Shown: one piece after another, positions 55,748 to 64,000 of the stretch
Numbering within the stretch: the stretch's first letter is position 1
Layout: each line of letters opens with the position of its first letter
DNA from: Brasilonema sp. CT11
GTDB lineage: Bacteria > Cyanobacteriota > Cyanobacteriia > Cyanobacteriales > Nostocaceae
Assembly (NCBI RefSeq): GCF_017982655.1
Contig: NZ_JABXYX010000017.1
Coordinates: 1-64,000, forward strand
Length of the DNA stretch: 64,000 bases
Reading direction: 5' to 3'
Position numbers and translations under genes: made by a program
The notes under the pieces: model-generated
What the model was told of the DNA's origin: nothing
Seen by the model: the letters and a program-made list of their open reading frames with translations, nothing else
The model's database searches: none

Positions 55748-56662
55748 ATGCAAACTCCAGTAGCATTTATCATCTTCAAAAGACCTCATACAACTGAAAA
55801 AGTATTTGAAGCAATTCGCCAAGCTAAACCACCAAAACTTTTTGTGATCGCAGACGCACCCCGTGCTGAACGTCCTGGGGAGGTAGAAAAGTGCGAAGCC
55901 ACTCGTGCAATTATAGAGCGAGTTGATTGGAATTGCGAAGTCATCAAAAACTACTCTGATACCAACTTGGGCTGTGGCAAACGTATATCCAGTGGTATTG
56001 ATTGGGTTTTTAGCAATGTTGAAGAGGCTATTATTTTAGAGGATGATTGCGTACCTCATGCTACATTTTTTCCATTTTGTGAAGAATTACTTGAGAAATA
56101 TAGATATGATTCCCGAGTTGCCTCAATTTCCGGGTCAAATTATCAGTTTGGGCATAGACGAACAAATAATAGTTACTACTTTTCTATTTACAACCACTGC
56201 TGGGGTTGGGCAAGCTGGAGACGTGCTTGGCAGCACTTTGATCTTTATATGAAGCTTTGGCCACAGATTCAAGCGGAAGGTTATCTGAACGATATTTTAA
56301 GAGACTATAAGGCAGTCAAATATTGGAGTAATCTTTTTCAGTCTGTTTTTGAAAACCCTTCAGATGGAATTTGGGATTTTCAATGGACATTTGCCTGCTG
56401 GATACAGAGTAGTCTAGGTATTATTCCCAATACAAATTTAATTTCTAACATTGGCTTTGGTCTAGAATCGACTCATTTCACTTCTAAAAAAGTAAGCCCT
56501 TACATCAATATGCCTATAGAGGCAATGCAATTTCCTCTCAAGCATCCACCCTTCATGGTTAGCAATGTAAACGCAGATAATTTCACACAAAAAACGCTGT
56601 TTAAGCAAACTTTACTCCAAGTTATTAAACAGAGGATTAAAAAAATTATAAAAGCCAACTAA
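55748..56662 (+). CDS. GT-A type glycosyltransferase (HlpA-like)
   Basis: 304 residues. N-terminal VAFIIFKRPHTTEKVFEAIR, sugar-nucleotide-binding EEAIILEDDCVPHATFFPF with the metal-binding EDD motif, and YNHCWGWASWRRAWQHFD shared with the hemolytic-protein HlpA-like group of glycosyltransferases. It acts on a nucleotide sugar in the cytoplasm. GC content is higher than in the flanking glycosyltransferase at 54435, hinting at different origins. Confidence 0.82.
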   Translation: MQTPVAFIIFKRPHTTEKVFEAIRQAKPPKLFVIADAPRAERPGEVEKCEATRAIIERVDWNCEVIKNYSDTNLGCGKRISSGIDWVFSNVEEAIILEDDCVPHATFFPFCEELLEKYRYDSRVASISGSNYQFGHRRTNNSYYFSIYNHCWGWASWRRAWQHFDLYMKLWPQIQAEGYLNDILRDYKAVKYWSNLFQSVFENPSDGIWDFQWTFACWIQSSLGIIPNTNLISNIGFGLESTHFTSKKVSPYINMPIEAMQFPLKHPPFMVSNVNADNFTQKTLFKQTLLQVIKQRIKKIIKAN

Positions 56663-56691
56663 CGTCTGGGAGAAAAGTGTAAAAAGTTTTT

Positions 56692-56767
56692 TTTACAGCA
56701 GTTTTATGTAAGGTGGGGAATGCCCACCCTATGATTTGTGGTCTATTAATATGAAAATGGCTGTAAA
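56692..56767. repeat. foldback (MITE-like) element, family A, compact copy
   Basis: TTTACAGC (56692-56699) and GCTGTAAA (56760-56767) are perfect ends, followed inward by imperfect pairs, and the core AATGCCCACCCTATG then ATTTGTGGTCTA matches the other family A copies. 76 bp, non-coding, in the gap between the GT-A gene and the Wzy-like gene. Confidence 0.7.
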
Positions 56768-56885
56768 TATAGATTTTTTGTAAGTAAAAATGAAGTTTTC
56801 CCAAGTAAAATAATATACATTAATATTTGATTTCAGCTGGATTAATATTGACTAAAATGCTGAAAAATGTATTTTTTTATAAAAA

Positions 56886-58193
56886 ATGAAAATTAAAATA
56901 TTTTACATTCCTACATTTTTAGCAGTGAGTGATCTGATATTATCGCTTCCTCAACTTAATTTAGGTGTTATTGGAGCAACTAGACTAGTTTTTCTTCCAC
57001 TTTTAGTCCTTGTTTTAATTGAGCAATTAAGAAAAGTTGATGAGAAGAGAATAAGATTCGCAGTTAGTATGAGCTGGCCATTGCTACTACTTCCGATACT
57101 TTTTTTGTTCCAAATTGTAGCAATTCCTCCAGATGCTGTACCAACTCATCTTTCTGGTTGTACAAAGTATATTTTCTGGTCTCTGCTGTATCTATCTGCA
57201 GTATTAAGCTTAAACAGTCAAACAACCCATTTAATTAGGAAGATTTTGTTCATTACATTACTATTAGTCTTTATAGCAACTATTGTTCAGTATCCAATAG
57301 TCATTCAGCGTTCATCTCAGAGTTTATCTAGTATCATTGCCTCCTATGGTACTCAAGAAAAGGATATTTTTGGTCTATTTTCTTCTGCTAACGAAGATGC
57401 TAATAGCTTAATGACTTTATTTCCGCTGGCTTTGTTTTCTCTTAAAAAAAAATCAGATCTTAAAGGACTAGTATTCAAGGTTATCTTATTACTTTATCTA
57501 CCTCCGCTTTTGTTTATAAATGGAACAAGAACAGCGCTATTTATAACTTTCCCAATTCTTTTATTTCTCTTCCATTTTACTTTTTCTATCAAAAATTTTA
57601 CGAGACTTGCTCCATTCGTTATTATCTTTGTTTTAATATACAATTTGTATGTTGCTAGCTTTGCTGAATCCTCTTTTTCCAAGGAGTCTGAGGGTGAAGG
57701 AACTTGGGGATTTCGTGTAGAGAGAGTATGGACTCCTACTAGCAATTACACATCTGAAAATTCACCTATTTTTGGTTTTGGCTCCCGTGGTTGGGAATAT
57801 GTTTGTCGTATCAATGGAATTGTCAGAGGTGCTGGCGAAGATAATCCATTTGAAGTTATTCCCGCACATAATGTATATGTTTGGACTTATGTGTCGTGGG
57901 GAATCGTTGGATTTTCGATATATTTAGGATTTCTCCTTACTCTATTGAAAGAATCTTTTCAGTTATCAATATTTCCACAGCAGGAGATTTCACTGTTTGG
58001 AAAAACATTATTTTGTTGTGTTATAGGATATTGTATTTGGGCTTCTATTTCTAATGCATACATTGAAGCAGGATGGGATATTTTGTTTTTAATTGGAATT
58101 TTAATTAGCTCACTAAAAATGACAGCTTTACTCAGTAAATACAGAATTAATGTACCTAGTAATCAAAAAGTTCTTCAGGAAAATTCATGTTAA
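56886..58193 (+). CDS. Wzy/O-antigen ligase family membrane protein
   Basis: 435 residues with about ten to twelve membrane helices and one large periplasmic loop. The conserved PAHNVYVWTYVSWGIVGF, with the His typical of O-antigen polymerases and ligases, lies near residue 330. In the cluster it is the candidate polymerase joining lipid-linked repeats. The gene is very AT-rich. Start has no clear ribosome site. Confidence 0.85.
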   Translation: MKIKIFYIPTFLAVSDLILSLPQLNLGVIGATRLVFLPLLVLVLIEQLRKVDEKRIRFAVSMSWPLLLLPILFLFQIVAIPPDAVPTHLSGCTKYIFWSLLYLSAVLSLNSQTTHLIRKILFITLLLVFIATIVQYPIVIQRSSQSLSSIIASYGTQEKDIFGLFSSANEDANSLMTLFPLALFSLKKKSDLKGLVFKVILLLYLPPLLFINGTRTALFITFPILLFLFHFTFSIKNFTRLAPFVIIFVLIYNLYVASFAESSFSKESEGEGTWGFRVERVWTPTSNYTSENSPIFGFGSRGWEYVCRINGIVRGAGEDNPFEVIPAHNVYVWTYVSWGIVGFSIYLGFLLTLLKESFQLSIFPQQEISLFGKTLFCCVIGYCIWASISNAYIEAGWDILFLIGILISSLKMTALLSKYRINVPSNQKVLQENSC

Positions 58194-58310
58194 ACTAATC
58201 TCCATTTTGTTCCGAAAACTCAGAAACATTTTTTTCAAAAAGAAGATGCTTTCAGCTTGTCTACAAATATAACAAATAGGGATTCTTTAGATCAAAGAGG
58301 AAATTGATAT

Positions 58311-59570
58311 ATGAAAGTTTTACAGATGAGTACTTACGATAGTGGAGGAGCTGGTCGGGCTGTATATCGACTTCATCAAGGTTTACACAGTATAGGCATC
58401 GATTCCCAACTTTTAGTACAAGCCAAATATACTGATGATAAAACAGTTATTGCTCAACACACTAAGTTAGAAAAGGGAATTGCCAAGCTTAGACCATCTT
58501 TAAGTAGACTGCTGCTAAATTTTTATCCCCAACGAGAACAGACTGACTATTATTTATCTTGGCTTCCAGATAGAGTCCGTCCTCAAGTTAAACAACTCAA
58601 TCCTGATATCCTCAATCTGCACTGGATTTCTAATGGTTATTTAGAGGTTGAAACCATTGCAAAGCTAAATAAGCCTATAGTCTGGACTCTTCATGATATG
58701 TGGGCATTTACGGGAGGCTGTCATTATAGCCAGAACTGCGATCGCTACATGAATTCTTGTGGCGCTTGTCCCCAACTTAATAGTCAAAAACAAAGAGATT
58801 TATCTCGCTGGCAATGGCAACGTAAAGCTAGAGCTTGGCAAGAAGCTGATATTACACTTGTCTCTCCTAGCTCATGGCTTGCTAAATGTGCTCAAGCCAG
58901 TTCTATTTTCCGAAATACGCGAGTAGAAGTCATTCCTAATGGTCTTGATACTAAGAAATACAAGCCAGTCAATAAACATATAGCAAGGGAGTTACTCAAT
59001 CTACCTCAAGATAAGCAACTTATTGTTTTTGGAGCAGTTAATGCAACACAGCATAAGAGAAAAGGATTTAGTTTATTACAAGCAGCACTGCAAGATTTAA
59101 GTAAATCTGTTTGGCAGGACAGATTAGAACTAGTTATATTTGGGTCTTCACAATCTGATAATCAGATTGACCTAGGCTTTCGCACTCATTACACAGGTAA
59201 ATTAGCAGATGATGTTTCATTGTCTTTAGTTTATTCGGCAGCAGATGTTTTCATTGCACCTTCAATTGAGGATAATTTGCCGAACACTGTAATGGAAGCT
59301 GTTGCTTGTGGTACCCCCTGCATTGCTTTTCATATAGGTGGTATGCCCGATATGATTGAGCACCAGAAAAATGGTTATTTAGCTCAACCTTACAAGATAG
59401 AAGATTTGAGCTACGGAATTACTTGGGTTTTAGAAAACACAGAGCGATATCAAAAACTTTGTCATCATGCTCGTGAGAAAGCAGAACAAGAATTTACTAT
59501 GCAAATCCAAGCTCAACGGTATCTATCTATGTACACAGAGATCTTAAGTAGAGCAAACCAAAAAAGATAA
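58311..59570 (+). CDS. family 4-type glycosyltransferase
   Basis: 419 residues. GT-B fold: N-terminal MKVLQMSTYDSGGAGRAVYR, Cys-rich CHYSQNCDRYMNSCGACPQL, and the catalytic E-x7-E region EDNLPNTVMEAVACGTPCIA. The HDMWAFTGGCHYS segment is typical of capsule/slime glycosyltransferases with a Cys motif. Start has AGAGGAAA nine bases upstream. It adds a sugar to the lipid-linked repeat; the donor is unknown. Confidence 0.9.
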   Translation: MKVLQMSTYDSGGAGRAVYRLHQGLHSIGIDSQLLVQAKYTDDKTVIAQHTKLEKGIAKLRPSLSRLLLNFYPQREQTDYYLSWLPDRVRPQVKQLNPDILNLHWISNGYLEVETIAKLNKPIVWTLHDMWAFTGGCHYSQNCDRYMNSCGACPQLNSQKQRDLSRWQWQRKARAWQEADITLVSPSSWLAKCAQASSIFRNTRVEVIPNGLDTKKYKPVNKHIARELLNLPQDKQLIVFGAVNATQHKRKGFSLLQAALQDLSKSVWQDRLELVIFGSSQSDNQIDLGFRTHYTGKLADDVSLSLVYSAADVFIAPSIEDNLPNTVMEAVACGTPCIAFHIGGMPDMIEHQKNGYLAQPYKIEDLSYGITWVLENTERYQKLCHHAREKAEQEFTMQIQAQRYLSMYTEILSRANQKR

Positions 59571-59671
59571 TTTTTTTTGTCAACAAAAACTACAAAAAAA
59601 CATATTTGTAGTTTTTGTAAATATCGTTTTCATCAACCCTCCATTAAGCTATTTTATCAGGAATAATCAAA

Positions 59672-60487
59672 ATGTATCCCAAAATATCAATAATTACCCC
59701 CTCTTTTAATCAAGGTAATTATATAGATTTCGCCATCCAAAGCGTAAAAGAACAAAATTATCCCAACTTTGAACATATTATTCTAGATAATTGTTCAACA
59801 GATCAAACTATTGAACATCTCAAAAAATATGATCATTTGATTTGGAAATCTGAGCGTGATAGGGGTCAAAGTGACGCTCTTAACAAAGGCTTTAGTATGG
59901 CGACAGGTGACATAGTAGGTTGGCTCAATGCAGACGACAAATATCTTCCTGGATGCTTTCAAAAGATAGCAAGCTGCTTCGCAGAAGCTCCTGAAAGTGA
60001 TATTGCTTATGGAGACTATCGTTGGATAAATGAAAAGGGAGATGTTTTTCAATCCCGAAGAGAAATCGATTTTGACTATTTCATACTGAAATATCTTCAT
60101 GTTTTATATATACCCAGTACTTCTACATTCTTTAAACGGAGGATATTTGATGAAGGAAACTTTTTAGATGATTCTTTTCAATATGCGATGGATTACGAAT
60201 TTTTTCTGAGATTAGCTTTAAAAAGATATAAATTCACTCACGTTCATTCTTATTTAGCAGATTTTAGATGGCACACAGAAAACAAATCTGTAGTTGCATT
60301 AAATAAACAAATTAATGAACAAGAGATGGCTTTACTACGTCATGATGAATTATTGCAAAAAGTACCATCATCTGCGCGATCGCATTTACGAAAAATCTTG
60401 AAATTAATGGCACGAAGCAAGCGTTACCTTCTCAAAGGAATGAAAGGTTATTACTTTAATCAATGGCAACACCAAGCTGTTGATTAA
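59672..60487 (+). CDS. family 2 glycosyltransferase
   Basis: 271 residues. The GT-A signature starts ISIITPSFNQGNYIDFAIQS, followed by DNCSTDQTIEHLKK and the metal-binding DxD-like NADDKY in GDIVGWLNADDKYLPG. The C-terminal part is basic. It lies 101 nt after the family 4 enzyme and 20 nt before the next gene, which indicates a run of co-transcribed glycosyltransferases. Confidence 0.93.
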   Translation: MYPKISIITPSFNQGNYIDFAIQSVKEQNYPNFEHIILDNCSTDQTIEHLKKYDHLIWKSERDRGQSDALNKGFSMATGDIVGWLNADDKYLPGCFQKIASCFAEAPESDIAYGDYRWINEKGDVFQSRREIDFDYFILKYLHVLYIPSTSTFFKRRIFDEGNFLDDSFQYAMDYEFFLRLALKRYKFTHVHSYLADFRWHTENKSVVALNKQINEQEMALLRHDELLQKVPSSARSHLRKILKLMARSKRYLLKGMKGYYFNQWQHQAVD

Positions 60488-60507
60488 AATATAGGAGTCA
60501 GACAATT

Positions 60508-61680
60508 GTGCGCATCTTAATTTTACATAATCGCTATCAAATTGGTGGTGGCGAAGATGTCACCATGCAAACAGAAAAAGCCCTTCTAGAGGCAAATGGT
60601 CACACTATAGCTTTACTAGAAGTCAATAATGACAATATTACGAATTCTTTAGAAAAACTTAAGGCAGCTGTCAGTGCCATTTATTCCCTCTCATCAAAAC
60701 AGTTAGTACTTGCAGAGATTGCCAGGTTTCAACCTGATGTTGTGCATATACATAACTTTTTTCCACTGCTGTCGCCTTCTGTTCACTATGCCTGTCAGGA
60801 GGTAGGTATACCAGTCGTACAAACGCTGCATAACTATCGCTTATTTTGTCTCAATTCCTATTTCTTTCGAGAGGGTAAAGTGTGTGAAGACTGTCTTGGA
60901 AAATCTTTTCCTTGGCCTGGTATTTTTCACGGTTGTTATCGGGATAGTAAAACAGCGGCAAGTGTCGTTGCAACGATGCAATTTGTACATCGATTTCTAC
61001 AAACCTGGGAAAACAATGTAGATCAATACATCACCATTACAGAATTTGCCCGCAAGAAATTTATTCAAGCAAACTTGCCTCCATCAAAGCTTACTGTCAA
61101 ACCAAATTTTATCTATCCTGACCCTGGTGAAGGTCATGGAAAAGGTAAATATGCGCTGTTTGTCGGTCGCCTGTCGCCTGAAAAAGGAATAAAAACACTT
61201 ATAAAAGCTTGGGAAAAACTTGACACACAAATTCCTTTGAAGATTGTGGGGGATGGTTCGTTAGCTGATCAAGTAAAACAAGCAGCTAATAAACTTTCCC
61301 AAGTGGAATACCTTGGACGTAGATCGACACAAGAAGTGCATTCTTTGATGGGTGAAGCCATGTTTTTAGTCTTTCCGTCAGAATGGTATGAAACCTTTGG
61401 TCTTGTAGCTATCGAGGCTTTTGCTAAAGGTACTCCTGTGCTCGCTGCAAATATCGGTGCAATAGCAGAGGTTGTAGATCCTGGTAGAACTGGGTTTTAC
61501 TTCCGTCCTGGTGATGCGGATGATTTAATAGCCAAGGTGGAGTGGATTTTAGCGAATCCAGGAAAGCTCACTCATATGCGGCGAGAAGCTAGAGCTGAGT
61601 TTGAAGCGAAGTACACCGCACAAAGAAATTACCAGATGTTGATGGATATTTATAACCGAGTTGTCAACTGTAAGAGGTGA
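60508..61680 (+). CDS. family 4-type glycosyltransferase
   Basis: 390 residues from a GTG start at 60508 with AGGAG about nine bases upstream; no ATG in frame fits the conserved N-terminus (RILILHNRYQIGGGEDVTMQ). GT-B fold with FCLNSYFFREGKVCEDCLGK, LFVGRLSPEKGIKTLIKAW and the catalytic ETFGLVAIEAFAKGTPVLAA. It follows the family 2 enzyme by 20 nt. It is followed by a strong terminator-like hairpin. Confidence 0.92.
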   Translation: MRILILHNRYQIGGGEDVTMQTEKALLEANGHTIALLEVNNDNITNSLEKLKAAVSAIYSLSSKQLVLAEIARFQPDVVHIHNFFPLLSPSVHYACQEVGIPVVQTLHNYRLFCLNSYFFREGKVCEDCLGKSFPWPGIFHGCYRDSKTAASVVATMQFVHRFLQTWENNVDQYITITEFARKKFIQANLPPSKLTVKPNFIYPDPGEGHGKGKYALFVGRLSPEKGIKTLIKAWEKLDTQIPLKIVGDGSLADQVKQAANKLSQVEYLGRRSTQEVHSLMGEAMFLVFPSEWYETFGLVAIEAFAKGTPVLAANIGAIAEVVDPGRTGFYFRPGDADDLIAKVEWILANPGKLTHMRREARAEFEAKYTAQRNYQMLMDIYNRVVNCKR

Positions 61681-61747
61681 GTTAATGATGACCTAGCAAA
61701 CGTGATCAAACTTATCTTGAAATTAAATATGCGTATTGCACTTATAG

Positions 61748-61790
61748 CGGGTTCAGGCAGATTCATCTGTTCTGAACCCGTACCTTTTTT
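61748..61790 (+). terminator. rho-independent terminator inside the cluster
   Basis: CGGGTTCAG (61748-61756) and CTGAACCCG (61772-61780) pair, with an inner CAGAT/ATCTG stem, followed by TACCTTTTTT. It lies 68 nt after the preceding glycosyltransferase stop, so the WecG-like gene probably has its own promoter. Confidence 0.8.
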
Positions 61791-61842
61791 AGCAACTCCA
61801 GTATGCGTAATGTGCGTCTTGACACGGAGATACTAACACTAC

Positions 61843-62652
61843 ATGAAACTCACAAATCGTCAACGGAATCTTCTTAGGCACCGCTATATAGTGGGCATGC
61901 GAGTGGACATTACCAGTTACGAAGACGCTACACAGCAGATTTTGGACTGGGCTCAAGCGAGAAAAAGTTGCTACATCTGTGTCGCTAACGTCCACATGAC
62001 TATGGAAGTTTACGACAATCCTGCATTTGCGAGTGTAGTTAACAGTGCTGCCCTAGTAACACCCGATGGTATGCCCCTAGTTTGGGCTTTGACTGCGCTT
62101 GGTGTCAAAAATGCCTCCCGAGTCTACGGTCCTACCCTGACGCTGTACGTATGCGAAGCAGCAGCAAAATCTGGTATACCAATTGGGCTTTATGGTGGAA
62201 CATCAGAAAGCTTAGGTGCATTTGTAAAATTTTTGCATCAGCATTTTCCAGACCTTCAGATTGCCTGTAAAATTTCCCCACCTTTTCGCCCGTTAACACC
62301 CGAAGAAGATGATGCTTACACCCAGCAAATTATAGAGTCAGGCGCACGAATTTTATTTGTGGGCATCGGTTGTCCTAGACAAGAATTGTGGATGGCAGCC
62401 CACAAAAACCGGATTCCTGCCGTCACACTTGGTGTCGGTGCCGCCTTCGATTTTCATTCAGGCCGTGTTAAGCAAGCCCCTAGCTGGATGCAGAAAAGGG
62501 GTATGGAGTGGCTCTTTAGGCTGATCATGGAACCAAAACGTTTATGGAAACGTTACTTTAAGCACAATCCACGGTTTTTGCTGTTTTTTGTGATGCAATG
62601 GCTAGCAAGCAAGTTCGGCTGGAGACTGTTTGAAACAAATTCCCTAGATTAA
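61843..62652 (+). CDS. WecG/TagA/CpsF family glycosyltransferase
   Basis: 269 residues. Family motifs are visible: TPDGMPLVWAL (about 75), GGTSESLGAFVKFL, FVGIGCPRQELWMA and GVGAAFDFHSGRVKQAPSWM. WecG/TagA enzymes add the second sugar (N-acetylmannosamine-type) to an undecaprenyl-linked acceptor. The first, membrane-anchored initiating transferase is not in the window. The C-terminal FKHNPRFLLFFVMQWLASKF is amphipathic and may hold it to the membrane. Start has GGAG about 12 bases upstream. Confidence 0.93.
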   Translation: MKLTNRQRNLLRHRYIVGMRVDITSYEDATQQILDWAQARKSCYICVANVHMTMEVYDNPAFASVVNSAALVTPDGMPLVWALTALGVKNASRVYGPTLTLYVCEAAAKSGIPIGLYGGTSESLGAFVKFLHQHFPDLQIACKISPPFRPLTPEEDDAYTQQIIESGARILFVGIGCPRQELWMAAHKNRIPAVTLGVGAAFDFHSGRVKQAPSWMQKRGMEWLFRLIMEPKRLWKRYFKHNPRFLLFFVMQWLASKFGWRLFETNSLD

Positions 62653-62730
62653 CTCTTCATGATAATCATTATGCAACCTAATTGCAAAACGACGATCTGA
62701 TAGCACACTTATTATAAACACACAAAAGCA

Positions 62731-63876
62731 ATGAAACTAGCTTATGTAACCAGGCATGATGCTACCAATATTAAAGCGTGGTCGGGCACTGTTTACCATA
62801 TGGTGCAGACGCTACGCCAACAAGACACTAAGGTTGATTACATCTGTTCTTTAAAACAGAAAAATGTTTTATTATTTAAAGGTAAGCAACTTGCATACCG
62901 TGCCTTCCCTAAAAAGAGATACTTGCGAGATAGAGAACCGTTCATTTTGAAGCATTATGCAAAGCAGGTTGCTCACAAGTTATCTCACCTTAATTGTGAC
63001 ATTGTATTCAGCGAAGGAACTATTCCCATCTCCTATCTTGATTGCAATCAACCAATTGCCTTTTGGACCGATGCCACCTTCGCAGGCATGGTTGATTTTT
63101 ATCCGCAATTCAGTAATTTGTGCCAAGAAACTATTCAAAGTGGTCACGCAGCAGAAAGGTCTGCTCTTGAACGATGTAAATTAGCAATCTATTCATCAGA
63201 ATGGGCTGCTAAAACAGCGATTGATAACTATCAAATTGATCCAGCAAAGGTAAAAATTGTCCCCTTCGGTGCCAACATAGAATCGGAGCAAACTCTTGAT
63301 GATATTAAAGCACTTATAGATTCAAGACCCTCAAATCAATGTAATCTAGTCTTCTTAGGTGTTGACTGGTATAGAAAGGGTGGTGATGTTGCTCTTGAAG
63401 TAGCGAGACAATTAAATCAGTCAGGTTTAAGTACAGAGTTGTCAGTTGTAGGCTGTCTACCTATTGTTGATCAACAGCTACCCAGTTATGTAAAGGTATT
63501 TGATTTTATTAGCAAATCTACTGTGGAGGGTAGAAAGCAGCTTGATTCACTCTTATCTACTGCACATTTTCTGATTGTGCCTTCTAAAGCAGAGTGCTTT
63601 GGAGTAGTGTTTTGTGAAGCAAACTCATTTGGTGTTCCTTGTCTTGCAACGAATGTTGGTGGAATTGGAACAATTATCAAAGATAATGTGAACGGTAAAA
63701 CCTTTTCTAAAGAAGCCAGCATTAAAGAATATTGTGACTACATTTCTGATTTCTTTGTTGAGTACTCAAGGTACAAACAACTAGCATTATCCTCATTTCA
63801 TGAATATCAGTCTCGTCTTAACTGGTCAGTGGCTGGCAAAACTGTGAAAATGTTGTTAGCAGAGTTAATGTACTAA
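62731..63876 (+). CDS. family 4-type glycosyltransferase
   Basis: 381 residues. GT-B fold with N-terminal MKLAYVTRHDATNIKAWSGT, the middle VKIVPFGANIE and VFLGVDWYRKGGDVALEVA, and catalytic ECFGVVFCEANSFGVPCLAT, all typical of GT4. It is 78 nt downstream of the WecG-type gene, with no terminator between, so they likely share a transcript. Confidence 0.92.
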   Translation: MKLAYVTRHDATNIKAWSGTVYHMVQTLRQQDTKVDYICSLKQKNVLLFKGKQLAYRAFPKKRYLRDREPFILKHYAKQVAHKLSHLNCDIVFSEGTIPISYLDCNQPIAFWTDATFAGMVDFYPQFSNLCQETIQSGHAAERSALERCKLAIYSSEWAAKTAIDNYQIDPAKVKIVPFGANIESEQTLDDIKALIDSRPSNQCNLVFLGVDWYRKGGDVALEVARQLNQSGLSTELSVVGCLPIVDQQLPSYVKVFDFISKSTVEGRKQLDSLLSTAHFLIVPSKAECFGVVFCEANSFGVPCLATNVGGIGTIIKDNVNGKTFSKEASIKEYCDYISDFFVEYSRYKQLALSSFHEYQSRLNWSVAGKTVKMLLAELMY

Positions 63877-63888
63877 CAATTAATCAAA

Positions 63889-64000
63889 ATGCGATTTTTG
63901 ATCAAACGGCGTGAACTTCTACTAGGATTAGGAACTTTAGCAAGCACGGTTCCTTTTGCTTGTGCCAATAGATTCAAGAACTACAATCAAGTTAAAGTTC
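63889..64000 (+). CDS. exported protein, N-terminal part, cut by the window edge
   Basis: The first 37 codons only. A twin-arginine-like export signal (KRRELLLGLGTLAS) ends in FACAN, a possible lipobox or cleavage site, so the protein is exported, perhaps as a polysaccharide-modifying enzyme given the cluster. The mature domain is outside the window. It follows the previous gene by 12 nt. Confidence 0.65.
   Translation, partial: MRFLIKRRELLLGLGTLASTVPFACANRFKNYNQVKV

Noticed and set aside
1-64000. CRISPR array
   Set aside because: No regularly spaced 25-37-bp direct repeats were seen; the tandem repeats present are 7-mers.
1-64000. Intact insertion sequence or prophage
   Set aside because: No transposase, integrase or phage structural gene is recognised; only non-coding foldback elements are present.

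Overview
The window looks like a chromosome segment of a filamentous, probably heterocyst-forming cyanobacterium (Nostocales-like). The reasons are many GCGATCGC (HIP1) octamers, cyanobacterial families (NdbB-type NDH-2, DUF3153, TpsB next to a CHAT/TPR protein, long biosynthetic arginine decarboxylase), heptameric tandem repeats of the GATAACT and CTCCCTG kind, GC-rich interspersed repeats and several foldback elements. Genus assignment is inference only.

Layout. 1-5.4 kb: a decayed TPR/membrane gene, a secreted CHAT-TPR protein and a two-partner-secretion outer-membrane transporter. The last two each carry an in-frame insertion of an interspersed repeat. 5.7-12.6 kb: tRNA-Ala(UGC), trhO, a DUF427 protein, and a type I secretion pair (HlyD adaptor plus a 1001-residue ABC exporter with cyclic-nucleotide and degenerate C39 domains), preceded by a short ORF that may be a parvulin remnant. 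12.9-25 kb: mostly housekeeping genes (HAD hydrolase, ndbB, a frameshifted GNAT, DUF1345, TerC, ndk, speA, sugar nucleotidyltransferase, scpA, LapA-like, AI-2E family). 25.2-28.4 kb: pdxH, a secreted cyclase-family protein, then a compact RiPP locus: a 98-residue precursor with a double-glycine leader and a core carrying the TTxxxxEE motif of plesiocin-type graspetides, followed by a RimK-like ATP-grasp ligase. This pair is the best candidate for a little-described system.

28.5-46 kb: DUF3153 and TPR proteins, a Ser/Thr kinase fragment, a large GAF-containing chemoreceptor without che genes, VOC and YdcF proteins, DUF1838, an AbrB-type membrane protein, htpX and aspS. They are separated by long AT-rich non-coding stretches that hold at least four kinds of inverted-repeat (MITE-like) element.

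46.2-64 kb: an exopolysaccharide locus, all on the plus strand. It holds a Cys-rich small protein, a Wzc-like chain-length protein/tyrosine kinase (with Arg for the Walker A Lys), an ABC exporter, an amino-sugar module (cupin, DegT aminotransferase, a dead methyltransferase, a SAM methyltransferase), glycosyltransferases of GT-A and GT-B folds, a Wzy-like polymerase/ligase, a WecG/TagA transferase and the start of a twin-arginine exported protein cut by the right edge. The genes probably act together: sugars are modified, added to a lipid-linked repeat by the glycosyltransferases, polymerised by the Wzy-like protein and exported with Wzc/ABC assistance. No Wzx flippase or initiating polyprenyl-phosphate sugar transferase of the WcaJ type is visible, so the cluster probably continues to the right or uses genes elsewhere.
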